From Siniperca chuatsi (taxonomy: Eukaryota; Chordata; Actinopteri; Centrarchiformes; Sinipercidae), in NCBI RefSeq assembly GCF_020085105.1, contig NC_058047.1:1013501-1077500 (forward strand): a stretch of 64,000 bases of DNA, read 5' to 3'. The position numbers and the translations under genes were made by a program. Below are positions 35,301-48,400 of the stretch, piece by piece. The first letter of the stretch is position 1. The number at the start of each line of letters is the position of its first letter. The notes below the pieces were generated by a model. It was given only the letters and a program-made list of their open reading frames with translations. It was not told where the DNA came from and made no database searches.

Positions 35301-38300
35301 TATACTGTATTATCATCATCAACCGGTAAACCCACTTGGTACCTCACACTTATTTTATCTTATACTTATACCCACCTGGTACTTAATTTATTTTCTGACC
35401 TGTTTTATAGTTTTTATAGTGTATTATATTGTTTGCTAGTACTTCCTCCTGTGTGACTGACGTAAAGGCGAGCTGCTGTAACAAAGAGTTTCCCTTCGGG
35501 GATCAATAAAGTATTTCTGATTCTGATCAGCTCCTCAAATCTTACTTCAAAATGAGGTGACCTTCTCATTATTCTCTTATCCAGCTGTATTTACACATGT
35601 TCAGTCCAAGCTGCTCTCGACACACCGATGCTGCCTGGCAAACAAGTAGCGGCGACGCCATCTTGCGCCGTGCGTGCAACTCGTGCCTCTCGCTTTACAT
35701 TAAGAGGAGCAACAACAGCATCGCTGCAGTGGGACGACGCCGTTGCATGACTGTGTAATCCAGAGCTAACCGCCGGCTGGCTGCAAATGTAATGACTGAG
35801 ATTTGTGTGTGTGTTTTAGTCTCTGACTGACTGTAGCATTTATTGTATTTTGAACTTGTATTAATGTCTGTGTGGATCTGCCCAGGAACCTGCAGAGGGA
35901 AGTTCTGGTACGTCTCTTCTCCTTAGGTGAGATTAATGTTTCTGCACATGGGCCCGACAAATAAATGTAATAAACTAAACTAATATCGAATTACTCCTTT
36001 GTTTATTCCAGTCTAAGAGGGTTTGCTGCATGTATTCTCTGTAGAGCTGTGACTGACAAGTAAACAATCAGACTGATTAAAATACGAAATAAAATAAAAA
36101 AACTCAAACTGTTACATAAGTGAAGACAGGGCGCAGCGTAAACTAAAGGGTTTCAAAGTGATGAGGCGTCCTGGCGCCACACTGACCTGTTGCAGTAATA
36201 GACGGCGTTCTGAGGGTTGATGGCGATGGCCTTCGAGTAAAACTCCACTGCGGCAGAGAAGTTCTCCACTTTCATTTGGTCGTTTCCTGCAGTCGAGACA
36301 AAACAGCTGATTAATGACAAATAAAGTCAAGAAAAGAAACTAACGACAGATTTCATCTTTAAAACCACAGATGATGAAGAGTAACCTCCTCGTCGTCTTA
36401 CCGTCGGTTTTGAGCGTCTCGGCCTCGGCTCTCTGGTCCTCAGTGAGGGAGTTTTGGGTGGAGTTGTTGTTGACCTGCGACTCAACTGGATGCTGCCACA
36501 CACACACACAAACACTACGTCAGACACTTCCTGGAAAATGGCGGCTAACAACAACGGCAGCATCACAACAACACCTCCAGCAAGAACTACAGATGTCCCG
36601 ATTCTATCCGTAGGACAGGCGCTTCTCAGAGTCTACCTTGGCTGTGGCGGAGGCGAAGATCTCCGGTAATGTCATGGGGACGGCGAGGCTCTGGTCGTCG
36701 GTCGAAACTTCAAACGCCGTCTCCAAACACTGAACAGCGACTGCAGAACAACAAGCTCACTTTAAAACACGGGGGAAACGCACAAAACTGAGGAGGCGAT
36801 GATGAGACCAACAAGAGAAAAGTCGTGGGTTCCAGTTTGATATCACATCAATCATCAGAGTCATTCATCAAGTAATCAATCATCAGGTTTATGCTTTTAT
36901 AGGCCAGCGACAGCTGAAGCCGGCCTCTGCGCTCGGCCTCAGTCCACGGGGCGCTTTTATTTTTCATCAGCTGCTGGATCCAAATACTGCAGGCTCTGAG
37001 TCAAAACTGTTAAAGGGAGAGTTTGGGTTTTTTGAAGTGTGGTTGTCTGAGGTGCTTATCGATACTCGGTGTGTTACCTACAGTAGAGGGGGGGGGGGTC
37101 GGCGTGCTGACAGCTGCTCCGCCACAGACGCTCAGCTCTGCCTTAAGCAAAGGAGCGCCTTCAGCGGAAGACTCGTCCCCCCACAATGCACCACAGAGCG
37201 CCACAGGAAGTCATTCCTGCCTGTGGCCATCAGACTCTTTAACTCCTCCCTCTAAGTGTCAGTCTGTATGACCCGAAGTCACTAAACTGGACACTGATCA
37301 TTAACATCTCTGCAATACTTGAATAATTGTGCAATATTTAGTTTTTCCTATTTATTGACATTGATATTATATACCTCCATTACTGCTGTGCAATATCTTA
37401 ATAATCTCAATAAGCCTGGTACTTAATTTATTTTCTGACCTGTTTTTATAGTGTTTATAGTGTATTATATTGTTTGCTAGTACTTCCTCCTGTGTGCACT
37501 GACGTAAAGGCGAGATGCTGTAACAAAGAGTTTCTCTTCAGGATCAATAAAGTGTTTCTGATTCTGTCAGACAGCCCTTTGCTTCGGCACTACAATTTAA
37601 TATTTACAGACTTCACTACGACTTAACTTGACGACTCATTTAAAGCGAACATGCGTTAAGAAAACATCAGTGTCTAGAAGGGCTACTATTTAAAAGGGAA
37701 CCGACTGCACAGCACAGATTATTTAAGCTACGGTTTGTGATTTAATCTGTAGACTCTTGGGAATAATCTTGCTCTGCCTGCATCTTAGATTAAAACGGAG
37801 ATGGTTCCTGTGGTCTGCTAATTTCCTGGCTGTGTTTTCGAGTTCCCGAACCAGATCCACGGTTTTCTGCCCAAAACTTTTCAAAATAAGTCTGTGTCGT
37901 CCCTCATGGACGCTGTTTTCAGAATCAAGACGTTTCGGCTCCCATCCGGAAGTCATTCTCAATTGTGAAAAAAATGGGACGGGAACAGATACTCAGGTAG
38001 ACTCCTTCCTGAGGGCGGGGCTTATGTAACACAGAGTATCTTAAATTTCTAGTTCCCGTCCCATTTTTTCCCACAATTGAGAATGACTTCCGGATGGGAG
38101 CCGAAACGTCTTGATTCTGAAAACAGCGTCCAGGCGACTACGACTGAAACCTTTTCTACGATACGGCTTGTGATGTTCACACAGATGTTCTGTCAACCCA
38201 GATGTGAGCCAACAACAAGCTCAGAAGCTGCGATGCGGCTGCCTCCTCAGGCAAATTACATGACACCCACAGCAGAAATGGCTTCACAACTCCACAACAT

Positions 38301-38466
38301 GTCCCATCCTGCTGTTTTGAGTTCTGCGTCCTTCCCCTGTTTCCTGCTGTGGGGGGGGGGGCTCACCTTCCAGACTCTCCTGGGCGCCTGAGGTCAGATT
38401 CCCTGAGTGGAGCTGATCATGGAGGAACTGGATGATGGAGAAGGCGAGGCGCTTGTTGTCTGTCAT
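32379..38466 (-). CDS. sgta: SGTA: small glutamine-rich TPR co-chaperone, 10 coding exons, 356 aa
   Basis: Cytosolic co-chaperone that binds HSP70/HSP90 through its TPRs, receives tail-anchored and mislocalised proteins through its C-terminus, and contacts the BAG6 complex through its N-terminal dimer. Coding exons: 38367-38466, 36637-36740, 36402-36492, 36187-36286, 34492-34596, 34041-34176, 33896-33958, 33109-33146, 32790-33011 and 32379-32490. All are GT-AG, summing to 357 codons with stop. The N-terminus [13 protein letters not shown] is the dimerisation helix. TPRs span about 89-205, with [19 protein letters not shown] and [10 protein letters not shown] typical. The C-terminal tail [19 protein letters not shown] matches SGTA. 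Exon 9 holds a Gly/Ala/Leu-rich insert (about 256-310) that makes the protein longer than human (313 aa). The acceptor before coding exon 1 places the exon edge at 38513, so a separate 5' UTR exon lies upstream. Confidence 0.97.
33384..33890 (+). mobile_element. L2-type LINE 3' fragment, copy A
   Basis: Starts near ACTCATCCACCCACAATGCA and ends in GGGATCAATAAAGTGTTTCTG. It corresponds to the last codons and 3' tail of the better copy at 34618-35527. It lies antisense in the sgta intron between exons 7 and 8 and is truncated at its 5' end. Confidence 0.75.
34618..35527 (+). mobile_element. L2-type LINE 3' fragment with reverse-transcriptase C-terminus, copy B
   Basis: The plus strand encodes a stretch typical of the C-terminal region of L2/CR1-clade LINE reverse transcriptases: [16 protein letters not shown], then [20 protein letters not shown], then a CWGS motif and [11 protein letters not shown]. 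An in-frame stop follows QRSAFS. The 3' tail ends with GGATCAATAAAGTATTTCTG and a TTCTGATTCTG run, the usual L2 end. It is 5'-truncated and dead, and lies antisense in the sgta intron between exons 4 and 5. Confidence 0.85.
37140..37567 (+). mobile_element. L2-type LINE 3' fragment, copy C
   Basis: Begins at about the AAGGAGCGCCTTCAGCGG codons shared with copy B (QRSAFS region), continues through ATGCACCACAGAGCGCCAC, and ends GGATCAATAAAGTGTTTCTG. Antisense in the sgta intron between coding exons 1 and 2. It lacks about 60 bp of the tail found in copy B. Confidence 0.8.
37723..38162. mobile_element. Penelope-like element remnant with a short palindrome
   Basis: Arms about 37907-37985 and 38052-38134 are inverted copies sharing the GTTTCGGCTCCCATCCGGAA end with the large palindrome at 21324-22083, but with a different centre. 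On the minus strand, 37723-37905 encodes [19 protein letters not shown] followed by [18 protein letters not shown]. This resembles the conserved N-terminal segment of Penelope-like reverse transcriptases (a 'NHLRFNLRC' core followed by 'IIPKSLQIK'). It lies in the sgta intron between coding exons 1 and 2. The class assignment is from memory of the family and moderately certain. Confidence 0.6.
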
Positions 38467-38513
38467 GGTGGCGGAGGCTCAGACCTCTCTGCGGTCACTG
38501 AGGGAGAGAGACC

Positions 38514-41070
38514 CTGCAAGGAACAGCAAACAAGGAGGACTGTCAGCTAGCTAGCTAGCCATGTTGTCATTAAATACTATACAGATGAAAAACACACAAT
38601 TACTTCTGTCACTTATAAACTTTCAAATTAGATGTGCCCGTCTCCCATCACAGTGTCACGGACAGAAGCACACCGTTAATACACTCAAGATTAGCCACCC
38701 CCCCTTTAGCATTAGCTTGTAGAATATTCTAGCAACTCATGCTAAGAATAACTCGGCATGACTGTCTTAGTAATGCTAACAGCTGTAAGCTAACACTTGC
38801 CATCTTGGTATACTAATCATGATAAAAACAAGCCGACGACAACAACTGGTAGTAAGCAGATAATTAGCTAGCTGTCGGTCAAAGCTAACGTTAAACGACC
38901 GCTGCTCATTCTGATGAGGCCACTTTGAACTTTAACTCATTTTTCATAAACAAAGTTAGCTGGTTACTTTTAGCTTAGCCTGTTAGCATGCCAACAAAAA
39001 GCAAAAAAAAAAAAAACTGTGTACGCTTGCCTTACGTTCGGTTCACTTTTGTGTGACGTTACCGTAACTTGTAAAATAAGTTAATACAAATCTCCAATCA
39101 AATTTCTGTTAGTTTAACGCTGCCTTACAAATCGCAGCAGAAAGTCAGTGTTAGAACGAGATTTAGTTGCCTGGGTGAGACGCCGAACTATACATTTTAG
39201 AATAAATCGATATATAACTTCGTTGACTCATCGGGCAGCACCTCATCTAAACACAATGTCACTTAAACAACTAACTTGTCATTTACGCTAGTCGCTAACT
39301 TGGGCGAAACCGCTATTAAAAGCTGTAATTGTATTAATGTAAGTGTTACTTAGTGTATGTAACGTATGCCGAATTGAAGAGTGGTTCTTGACAGTTGAGT
39401 ACATGTCTCAACTTTTGTTTTAACCGGTGTACAGTTTTACTCAGAAGCAAGGTCATGTTGTATTGCCAGAGTTTTGATAGGGGCTTGGCGTGACGTGTTC
39501 TCCAAACCACTACGGCACGATGCTAATGGCTAGCTAGCTAGCTGATCACATTCCGTTGAGTGTAACGGTACTGCCGTATATAAGAAACTGTCATGCTGCC
39601 GAATCTAACATAATAACACATATGTTTTTCCTACCAACTGTCTCTGTATGTCAGGTATGGATTAGCCCGGTAACGGATAGTTGACGTTAGCACCGCTCCT
39701 TCGAGTAATCGTAGCCGTCACTCAGCTAGCTAATTAGCTTGTCGCGTAGTTAAGTCGTCATGCGATGGCGCCGGTGTGGTGTGGTTGGTTTCAAGTTACC
39801 AGCAATACCGGAAATTTGGCTAACTCGCCTTCAGAATAAAAACTTTAACAACGAAACGCGTAAGCCTACTTTTCTCACAGTTTATATACATGTAAGATAA
39901 GATGGGACTTGTAGCATAAGAAACAGACCAGTTAAAGATACAACATGGACAGAGCAGAGTAAAGGAAAGAATTTACTACACAATAAATCACCTTAGAAAG
40001 CTATATTAAGATATAAATAAGTAGAGCAAAGGAAACAGTGGTAGAAAAACCATACAAGAAATCAAAATTAAAAAGATTGAATTAAAAATCAGTAAATATC
40101 AGTGGAGAAATGTCACAATTATGTTCTATGTCATTTAGAAACCGAGTCTCCATCACAGTTTTTCCACCAGAAAGCACTGACAAGTTTCTTAACACTGTAA
40201 AATGTCCTACTCACTACATATCTCCGTCATTATTTTACAATAACTAATCCTAATGAAAAAACTATGTTGTTTTCATGCAACAAAAAAAGCCTAAGACAAT
40301 ACGTTGCTATATCGCTAACAGATTTTTTATTTCAGCCTCAGAAATCCAGTATTGCTTGTATGAAATTGCAATATAAATGTGGTATAAATGGTCTGTACAC
40401 TTATATAATAAATATAAAAGCGTGAAATACATTTTAATATGTAGAATAAGTTAAATGAAACGTGTATGTTTTTATTCAAAATGTTAGACAGAATAGCACA
40501 CTGTAGTACAGGAATGATGTACAGTATATAAAATGAAATAATAGCAAATATGCAATACAGTAAAATACGGTGTGTCATAGTTCTGCAGCTAAGCCTTTAG
40601 GATTCATTAATAATTATGATTAGAAGTAGATGTGTTTTTTATTCGATAGCTGAAACTAGGCCAGTTTGCTGTGTTTACAAATGCTACTGATACAAAGTTA
40701 AACCGCATCATAAAACTTTAATACATTAGATTTAGTTATTTACTGAGTTAGTTTATTACAAATCCTCATTTTGGGAGTGAATAGGTTTCATTAATGTATT
40801 TTGATCATGTATTTTGTGCACGTTCTCATCATATATGTGTATATAATACATACTGTATAATACAATATAATACATATAACGCTTTTAAAAAAAATGTAAT
40901 TCTTCAGTTTGGTGGTTTCAGTTGGCAAGAAATGCTCCTCGATTAGGGTTTTATTTTGAAACGCAAGCCCGGAAGTGTGATGCCTTTGGTCGCTGCTTTA
41001 ATCCTCGTGCGCTGAGCTCTCTGACAGGTAACCGCACTGACCCAGCGGACATTCATTCAACATCTGAACC
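38514..41070. promoter_or_regulatory. Divergent promoter region between sgta and thop1
   Basis: sgta leaves to the left and thop1 to the right. The left part probably contains sgta intron 1 and a non-coding first exon. ETS-type words occur on both sides: ACCGGAAAT near 39808 and CCGGAAGT at 40969-40976, the latter about 100 bp before the thop1 start codon. The middle, 39880-40910, is very A/T-rich with no recognisable exon. Start sites are not defined from sequence alone. Confidence 0.45.
40969..40976 (+). promoter_or_regulatory. ETS/GABPA-type site upstream of thop1
   Basis: CCGGAAGT, the canonical ETS core, lies within the likely 5' UTR or core promoter of thop1, about 100 bp upstream of its ATG. 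This site class is common in promoters of housekeeping genes. Function is inferred from position only. Confidence 0.4.
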
Positions 41071-42366
41071 ATGGGGCCGACAGGTGAGCGGTGTTCTGAT
41101 GGGTTTGTTTTGTTTTTTTTTAACGTGACTGAATCATTTTAATGTGAAATCAACTCTGTGGTCGCCATGTTTCCTCTCCGACCGCCTCTGTGGTCATTAA
41201 GAGTAAATTAGCTTTGATCACCGCGTCTGTTTTAGCTAACGTCAGCTAGCTTAGCTGCTGCCCTGAAGGCTAGTAGCGACCTCGAACAGTTAATTAAATT
41301 TCTCCAGAAGAATGATTTTACGTTAGCGATCGTTTTAATAACCAAGAGAAAGCCGGTGTAATAAAGGTGGCTCGTTTCTCCGCAGTTCTTGCTTGATTCT
41401 CTCTCCTTTTATTGTGTAGCTTGTTAACCGTTAGCTAGCTCACTCTGCATATTCACCAGTTAACCGTTGAGCAAATGTGTTGTTCCTTAACGGGCAAAAT
41501 GCAGTTTCAGCTTCAGACTGTCAGCGTGAGTTTACAGATGGAGTTTACCAATTATCCAATCTCCCCGAGCTCTCCGTCATAAATGTACGAAAGGAACAAT
41601 GCGCCGAACTCTGTTGAAAAATCTGTCAATTTAAAGTTAAGACTGCTTGCTGCCAATCACGTCACCTCGTTAAATAAAACTGAATACCTTTCCTAAATGT
41701 TCATATTCTGCATATGAGTTCGGCACACTGCCGACCCACCAAACAACACTTATCGCTGCAGCTTCTCTGTTTTTGGTTGCATAAAAGTGAAATTCTGTCT
41801 AAATTAAAGTGGTGTCTCGTGTGTTACGTGTAAGACGGAGCGAAAAGTGACTATACGGTTCACAAAAGGTCCACAAGTTGTTAAAGTTAAATGTTTTTAT
41901 TGGGGTCTGATAGGTAACATTTGAAATGCACAGATTTTAAATTGGTATGATGGGCCATACTTGCAGAGAGTCCAGTATATTATTACATATTTATTTACAT
42001 ATTTCTCTGTCTGGAGAAACTGACATGGTTTGATGCCAAAACTGACATCTGCTAGTGTGTATTCACTTCTTGGTGTGTATAATATGTTGGACCTGCCACA
42101 ACATGAAGATGAAATAATATGGGAGGAAGATGTAGGAATACATCTAACTAATCAGGACTGGGGAGAGATGCAGTATGTAGAGCAACACACACACACACAC
42201 ACACACACTCTTTTCTTACACTGATTCAACAATTTAAATATAATTCACCAGTGTCTTCCAACTGTTGGAGGGAACGATGTAAAAATCATGCTTCTGAAGA
42301 CATTTTGGAAGAAATAATTACAGAAATCGACGCGTACATTAAAGATCTCGTTATAAAAACAAATAT

Positions 42367-42448
<82 letters not shown>

Positions 42449-45400
42449 CTGTAGCTCATTCTGACAGCAGCGAAAAGTAACATTCACTTAAGTACAATTT
42501 TGAAGTACTTTATACTTTTACAGTTACAAGTGACTTTGCAAATTGAGATTTTACATATAAGACTTGTGATCAGTTTATAAAATATGACACATACATTTAA
42601 TATACGTTAAAGTAACATTATATAAAATAATTAAAAGCAGCCTCAACCAGCTGTGACGTTAACATGCTGCTTATGAGTTCATGTATAAGAAATAATACTC
42701 CAATAATTTAATATATTTCTAATAATAAATATAGAATAATATAATTAAACATTCTGCCGTACGAGTACTTTTAATTTTGATTCTGTAAGTACATTCTGCT
42801 GATAATACTTTTGTGCTTTTGACTTTTGACTTTTACTTGTGACAGAGTATTTTTACGGAGTGGTGTTAGTCCTGTTACTGCAGTAAGAAGCCGACCTGTT
42901 GTTTCCTGTCCCGCGCCCTCATGTCCCGTCTCGTCTTGTCGTGTCCCGCCCTTTAACGTGGCGGTTTGTCCCGTCCTGTTGCTTCTCGTCCCAGGTGAGG
43001 TGGTGTTTGGCAGCCCGGTGCCGGTCTGCTCTGAGAACCGGCTGCGTTGGGACCTGAGCCCCGAGCGGATCCGGCAGCTTTCCGACGAGCTCATCGCCAA
43101 CACCACGAAGGTGTACGACCGCGTGGGAGCGCTGGACCTCGACAGCGTCACCTTCGAGAACACGCTGAAGGCCCTCGCGGACGTGGAGGTGGAGTACACC
43201 GGTCAGTATGCCCGATGTGATGCTGCTGAGAGCTCAGGTGTTCTGATATTCATCTTTAAATCTGACTTTTGTCAGATCCGTTATTCTGAGACGGGGGAAA
43301 TGAATGTGTAATACTGACCCTGTAAGAGTTATCACGTAAACTTGCTGATTTAACAACTTGTGCAGTGAAAGCTGACAGTATTAGTCATCAACAAGATCTC
43401 TAGTTTAGGAAACTTAAACTATAAGGTGTCTTTAAACCCGTTAAGTACAAACTGGGTGCATTATTTCACATTTCTGCTGCTCATTTTCGAAATCTTCCAT
43501 CAGTTTTTAGTTTCCTTCCTCTGTGAAAATGAGCTTGCAGATGTAAAACTCGTAGCAGACGGATAATCTTCACAGTCTGCGTTTATTTTTTTGTTGAAGT
43601 TACGTTGTCGTGGTGTGACCGTGCAGCTGAGAGCGGGTAAACTAAGTTGTTAGAAAAGGAAATTCGGGAGATTTGATTTCAATTTGAATTGTTTTTTTTT
43701 TACATCATAAACATTTCTGTTGAGCGGAGCGTCCTTGAACATACCGACCCAGAGTTAAAAAAAAAAAAAAAAAAAAAAAAAGAATAAAACAAAACTGAAC
43801 TTCATTGTTGTTAGTTTTTTAATGACCCAAACAGACAACAATCAAAATGTGGCTAATAGATTTGGTGAAGAACAGCTCCATCTTTCTCCTCTTTCAGTCA
43901 ACAAACAGCCGGACAGCCGATCCTCTCCGACACGCAGCCACACAGTCGTCTGACTGAGTTTAGCCATCTTAGTGCGGATGTACTCTAAATCATACCGCCA
44001 GAATTTAATTCTATATTATTCTTATTGTTAACAAATCCCATGAAAAGACCCAAACATGCTCGAGTACGCCACTCGCTGTTGGTTTGACTCCGCACACGAA
44101 GAAAAATACAGAACATCGCCGGACTTTACTGACACAACAGGCCGGCCGGGAGCGTGTTATTGTTTTCTGATTTTAATCGAGCCTCCAGATAGTTCTGCGG
44201 TTGGTGCAGTCGACAGGTGATGACCCCGAGTGTGGAGAGGTCGAGCGCAGCGTGAACCCGACAGGTGGGTTGTCCTTTTGTGAGCTCTGCAGCGGAGCTC
44301 TGAGTCAGCAGAGTCGCTGTGTGACGGTAACGGCTCGTCAGCAGTTTGTAGAGAAAGCAGCCGAACCCGCTACAATAGAGACCGGAGCTTTGTGTGGAGG
44401 CGGCTGGAAGCCTGGAAACACCTCCAGCACCTCTGCTCCGGTTTCATCACCACGTCACACGGACTCGCATCAGTTCGAAGCTTTGACACGACTGCTGAGG
44501 GGAAATGAGCTCAGCGCCGGTTTGAGAAATAATAAATGATCCCTCCCCTCTGTGAGGCTCTTAATTTGTAGGATTGTTCTGGATTATTCTATAATAATAA
44601 TAATAATCATTAAGTCTATAAAATATAGAAAGTGACGTCTGGCCCACAGAGTAAAGCTGCTCTTTCAGTCTGTGAAAGTTTCCGCGTCCTGCTGTAACGT
44701 GCTGATCTCATTAGTACTCGTGAATAAACAAACCTCAGCCGCGTGCTCGTAGAAACCAAGACGACCGAGGAAACACGAGGAGATATTTGCATTACAGGCC
44801 CAGTGCTGCTTGAGGCTCTGAAAGGAGTCATTTCCAGGGTTAAGATGAAATACTCAGCGTGGCCGGTTAGGAACATGGCAAACATCACCGTCATCAGTTC
44901 AGGTGTTCAGACAGAAGTCTCGTTACACTTTCTCCTCCTGACTTTACAAAGGTAGAAAGTACACGACTGAGCTGTTTATTTCTATAGCGCTGATCAAAAT
45001 CTGTGATTTTTAAACAATTTCCAAAAGCCAAACAAACTATAAAAACCAGCGGTTTGATTGTGAAGAATTTTAATTGATTCTAATTTGCTAATTATTAAAA
45101 GTTATTTGTTGGTTAACAATAAAGCGTTGCTGGTTACAGTTTCAGTAAAGTGAAGATGTTTTGCTTTTATCATTTTTAATAGAATATTTTGCTGTAAATT
45201 AGCAGTTTGAAGACGGGATGAGAGGAATTTTTCATTTTTAAACATTTTAAAGAGTAAATTACAGATGTTAAATAAAAAAAAAGATCAGATTAATCAAGAA
45301 TGAAAATATAATCACCTTAGATCCTATCTGACCCCGCCCCTCTTCTGTCTGACCCCGCCCATCTTCTGTCTGACCCCGCCCCTCTTCTGTCTGACCCCGC

Positions 45401-48400
45401 CCCCTGTATCAGTCCAGAGGAACATGTTGGACTTTCCGCAGCACGTGTCTCCCTCTAAGGAAGTCCGAGCGGCGAGCACCGACGCCGACAAGCGCCTGTC
45501 CGAGTTCGATGTGGAGATGAGCATGAGGGAGGACGTCTACCAGAGGATCGTCACTCTGGAGGTGAGCCGACGTCCGATCAGCAGGCGGAGAGGTGATGGC
45601 TCGATACGTCGGTCATTAAAAGTACCTGAACGAGGATCTGCAGCCGCTCTGAGGACATTTGGACCTGAGTCAGTTCTCCTCCCAGTTTCCTGGTTTCTAA
45701 ACATTTCTTGTTCTTTTTGTTTCTGTCTGCAGAAGAACGTCGACGCCGGCAGCCTCACCGCGGAGGCCAAGCGTTACATGGAGCGACTGATCAAACTGGG
45801 GAAGAGAAACGGCCTCCACCTGCCCAAAGAGACGCAGGAGGTGGCCGCTGCATCCTTACTTCGAACCTTTTATCGATCCAGGGAAACTAAACCCTCTCTG
45901 CCGCTCTCTAACCGATCGACCGGCACCGCCCGCAATTATTCCTTACGCAGCAAAACCCCAGTGTGTCATTTTAGGAAAGAAAGTCACTGATCAGCATTCA
46001 TTACTCCCAAAATATAAAAGATCATGTCAGGATCACATACTGATCGAACTGAACTGCTGCAGGTTGGCAAAATCAGAAACATCCCAATCGCTTTCTCATC
46101 AATTATCTGCCGATACAGAGCACCATCTTATTTCTTTTGTTTCTTCTTTAATAATGACGCCAGCACAACGCACACTCACTGCAGCGTAATGTAGTGACGG
46201 GGTAGCGAAGCCTTCTGAACCTCTTGACCATTATCGAGCAAATATGCTTCATTGTTTTGAAGCATTTGAAAGTCAAAAAGGCGACTTTGTTGGTGATTTT
46301 TTTTTCTTCTTCTTTTTATAAATGAATGCAGCTCTGCTCGCATTACACACTGATGTGCTTCTGTCATATCGGTAATGGAAACGTTTGTAGATTGATTTTT
46401 TTGACAGCAGACCCACAGAAAAGGAACCGTGTCGGAGAAGAATCGGGCCTTATACAGCTGATGCGATCCTTTGTTTTGTTTCTTTGTTATAATAAGTTGT
46501 AACACATACTTCTTCTCATGGTTATGACGCTTTAACACACAGGATGTATATATTTATTTGAATAGTTAAAGTGGGCTTTACGGATAAAATCCTCTCTGAG
46601 TGTAAATGTCATTTTATTTTGAAAGGTGTGTTTTTAAACTCTCCATGCGGTGTCACGTGACTCTGATCCACCTTCACTCTGCTGCAACAGGAGATCATGA
46701 CCATCAAGAAGAAGCTGAGCAACCTGTGCATCGACTTCAACAAGAACCTGAACGAGGACACCACCAGTCTGTCCTTCAGCAGAGACGAGCTGGGTGAGTC
46801 TGCCGCTCTGCCGGCCTCAGACAGTCTGACCTGCTTCTTCCTGTCTGGTGTATTAAGACATTAAACGTGTTGGTTTCAGGCGGCCTCCCCGAGGACTTCC
46901 TGAGCTCTCTGGAGAAGGATGGAGAGAAGCTGAAGGTCACCCTGAAGTATCCTCATTACTTCCCCACCATGAAGAAATGCTTCGTCCCAGAAACCCGCAG
47001 GAAGCTGGAGGAGGCCTTCAACTCCCGCTGCAAAGAGGTGAGACGGGGGACAAACGGAGAGGCCTGGGATCTGGGAACATGGTGACATCACTAAAAAGAA
47101 GTGTGCCGGGTCAGAAACCCGAGCGGTGAACGGGAATTATCCATTAAAGGGCTAACACGTTCCTGTGTGTGTCTGCAGGAGAACTCGGCCATCCTGAAGG
47201 AGCTGGTGGAGCTTCGGGCTAAGAAAAGCTCTTTGCTCGGCTTCACCACCCACGCTGACTTCGTCCTGGAGATGAACATGGCCAAATCTGGGAAGAAGGT
47301 GGCCGGCTTCCTGGGTGAGTGAGCGCTGCACGACCTCCGACTCACCTGTGCGCTCCCAAACCTGCACGGAGACAGACATGAGTCCAGTGCCGGGGGGGGT
47401 GGAGTGGATCCAGAGGTGAAACGTGGAGAGATTTGAAACTCTTCTCCCGACACTGTTGGAGAAACGTGGTGTCCTCTGAGTAGTTTTACGGGTGTAACAG
47501 AATTTGTGACGCTTTGACTACAGTGTGGTTTCACAGAGGAGGCCTGAGGCCCCTGAGTATGTTGTTTTGGGCTCGAGATTTTCCTCCCGTAAGATAGAAG
47601 CGTCCCAGAAGTCTCTGTTGTTCTTATAATGATAAATTGGGACGGACACAGTCTCTTTCTGTCTCATCTTTTAGATGATGTAACCTGTAAACCACCGTTC
47701 TGCTATAAGAAGATGTAGACTACGTTTTGTGTCGGCTGCCGCGACGCTTCTGTCGACAGATCTGTTTGTAATAAATCCAAATATTCGTGTAAGGACGACT
47801 GAGGCTCTTGGAGTTTTTCCTTATCGAGGACCATCTCATCTGTGCAGCTTCTCTCTCCTTGTGTCCTTCAGAGGAGCTGGCCCGTAAGCTGAAGCCTCTG
47901 GGTGACGAAGAGCGCTCCGTCATCCTCGCGCTGAAGGAGAAGGAGTGTCAGAAGAGAAGTCAGCCTTTCAACGGAGAGCTGCACGCCTGGGACACCGCTA
48001 CTTCATGACCCAGGTGAGAGCTGCACACCTGACACACCTGCTGCTGCACCAGCTACTGTAAAGTAAGATGAGATGAAACCAAAGCCAGCGGCTCCAGTGT
48101 GACGTCTCGAATCATTCACGGATCTACAAAACGCACCAAACACGAGGGACAGTGGAAGTAAGAACTCTTATGTCCGACATGGTCCAAAGATGTTAAAGAC
48201 GGACACACAAACACGTAAAAATTATACAATTTAAAATCTTAAAAAACAAAATGACAGCAGTACAAACTAAACCAGAAGACAAATATCAACATTAAAGCAC
48301 CTGAACATTGAATTCATTTGAATATTAATCTCGCAGCCAGGTGTTTCCCTGCTACAGTCAGCAGAGGCTCCGCCGCAGGAAGTCCGTTTAGATTTTCACT

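Noticed and set aside
40922-41128. 68-codon frame over the thop1 start region
   Set aside because: It is out of frame with the thop1 ATG at 41071 and runs into intron 1; at most an upstream ORF in the 5' UTR.
45841-45990. Extension of thop1 exon 4 to an in-frame stop at about 45990
   Set aside because: The frame reads through the GT donor at 45841 but the homology resumes exactly at exon 5 (46691) in phase 0, so the exon ends at 45840.
46176-46538. 120-codon minus-strand frame in thop1 intron 4
   Set aside because: Low-complexity, no family resemblance and on the opposite strand within an intron; probably chance or an old repeat.
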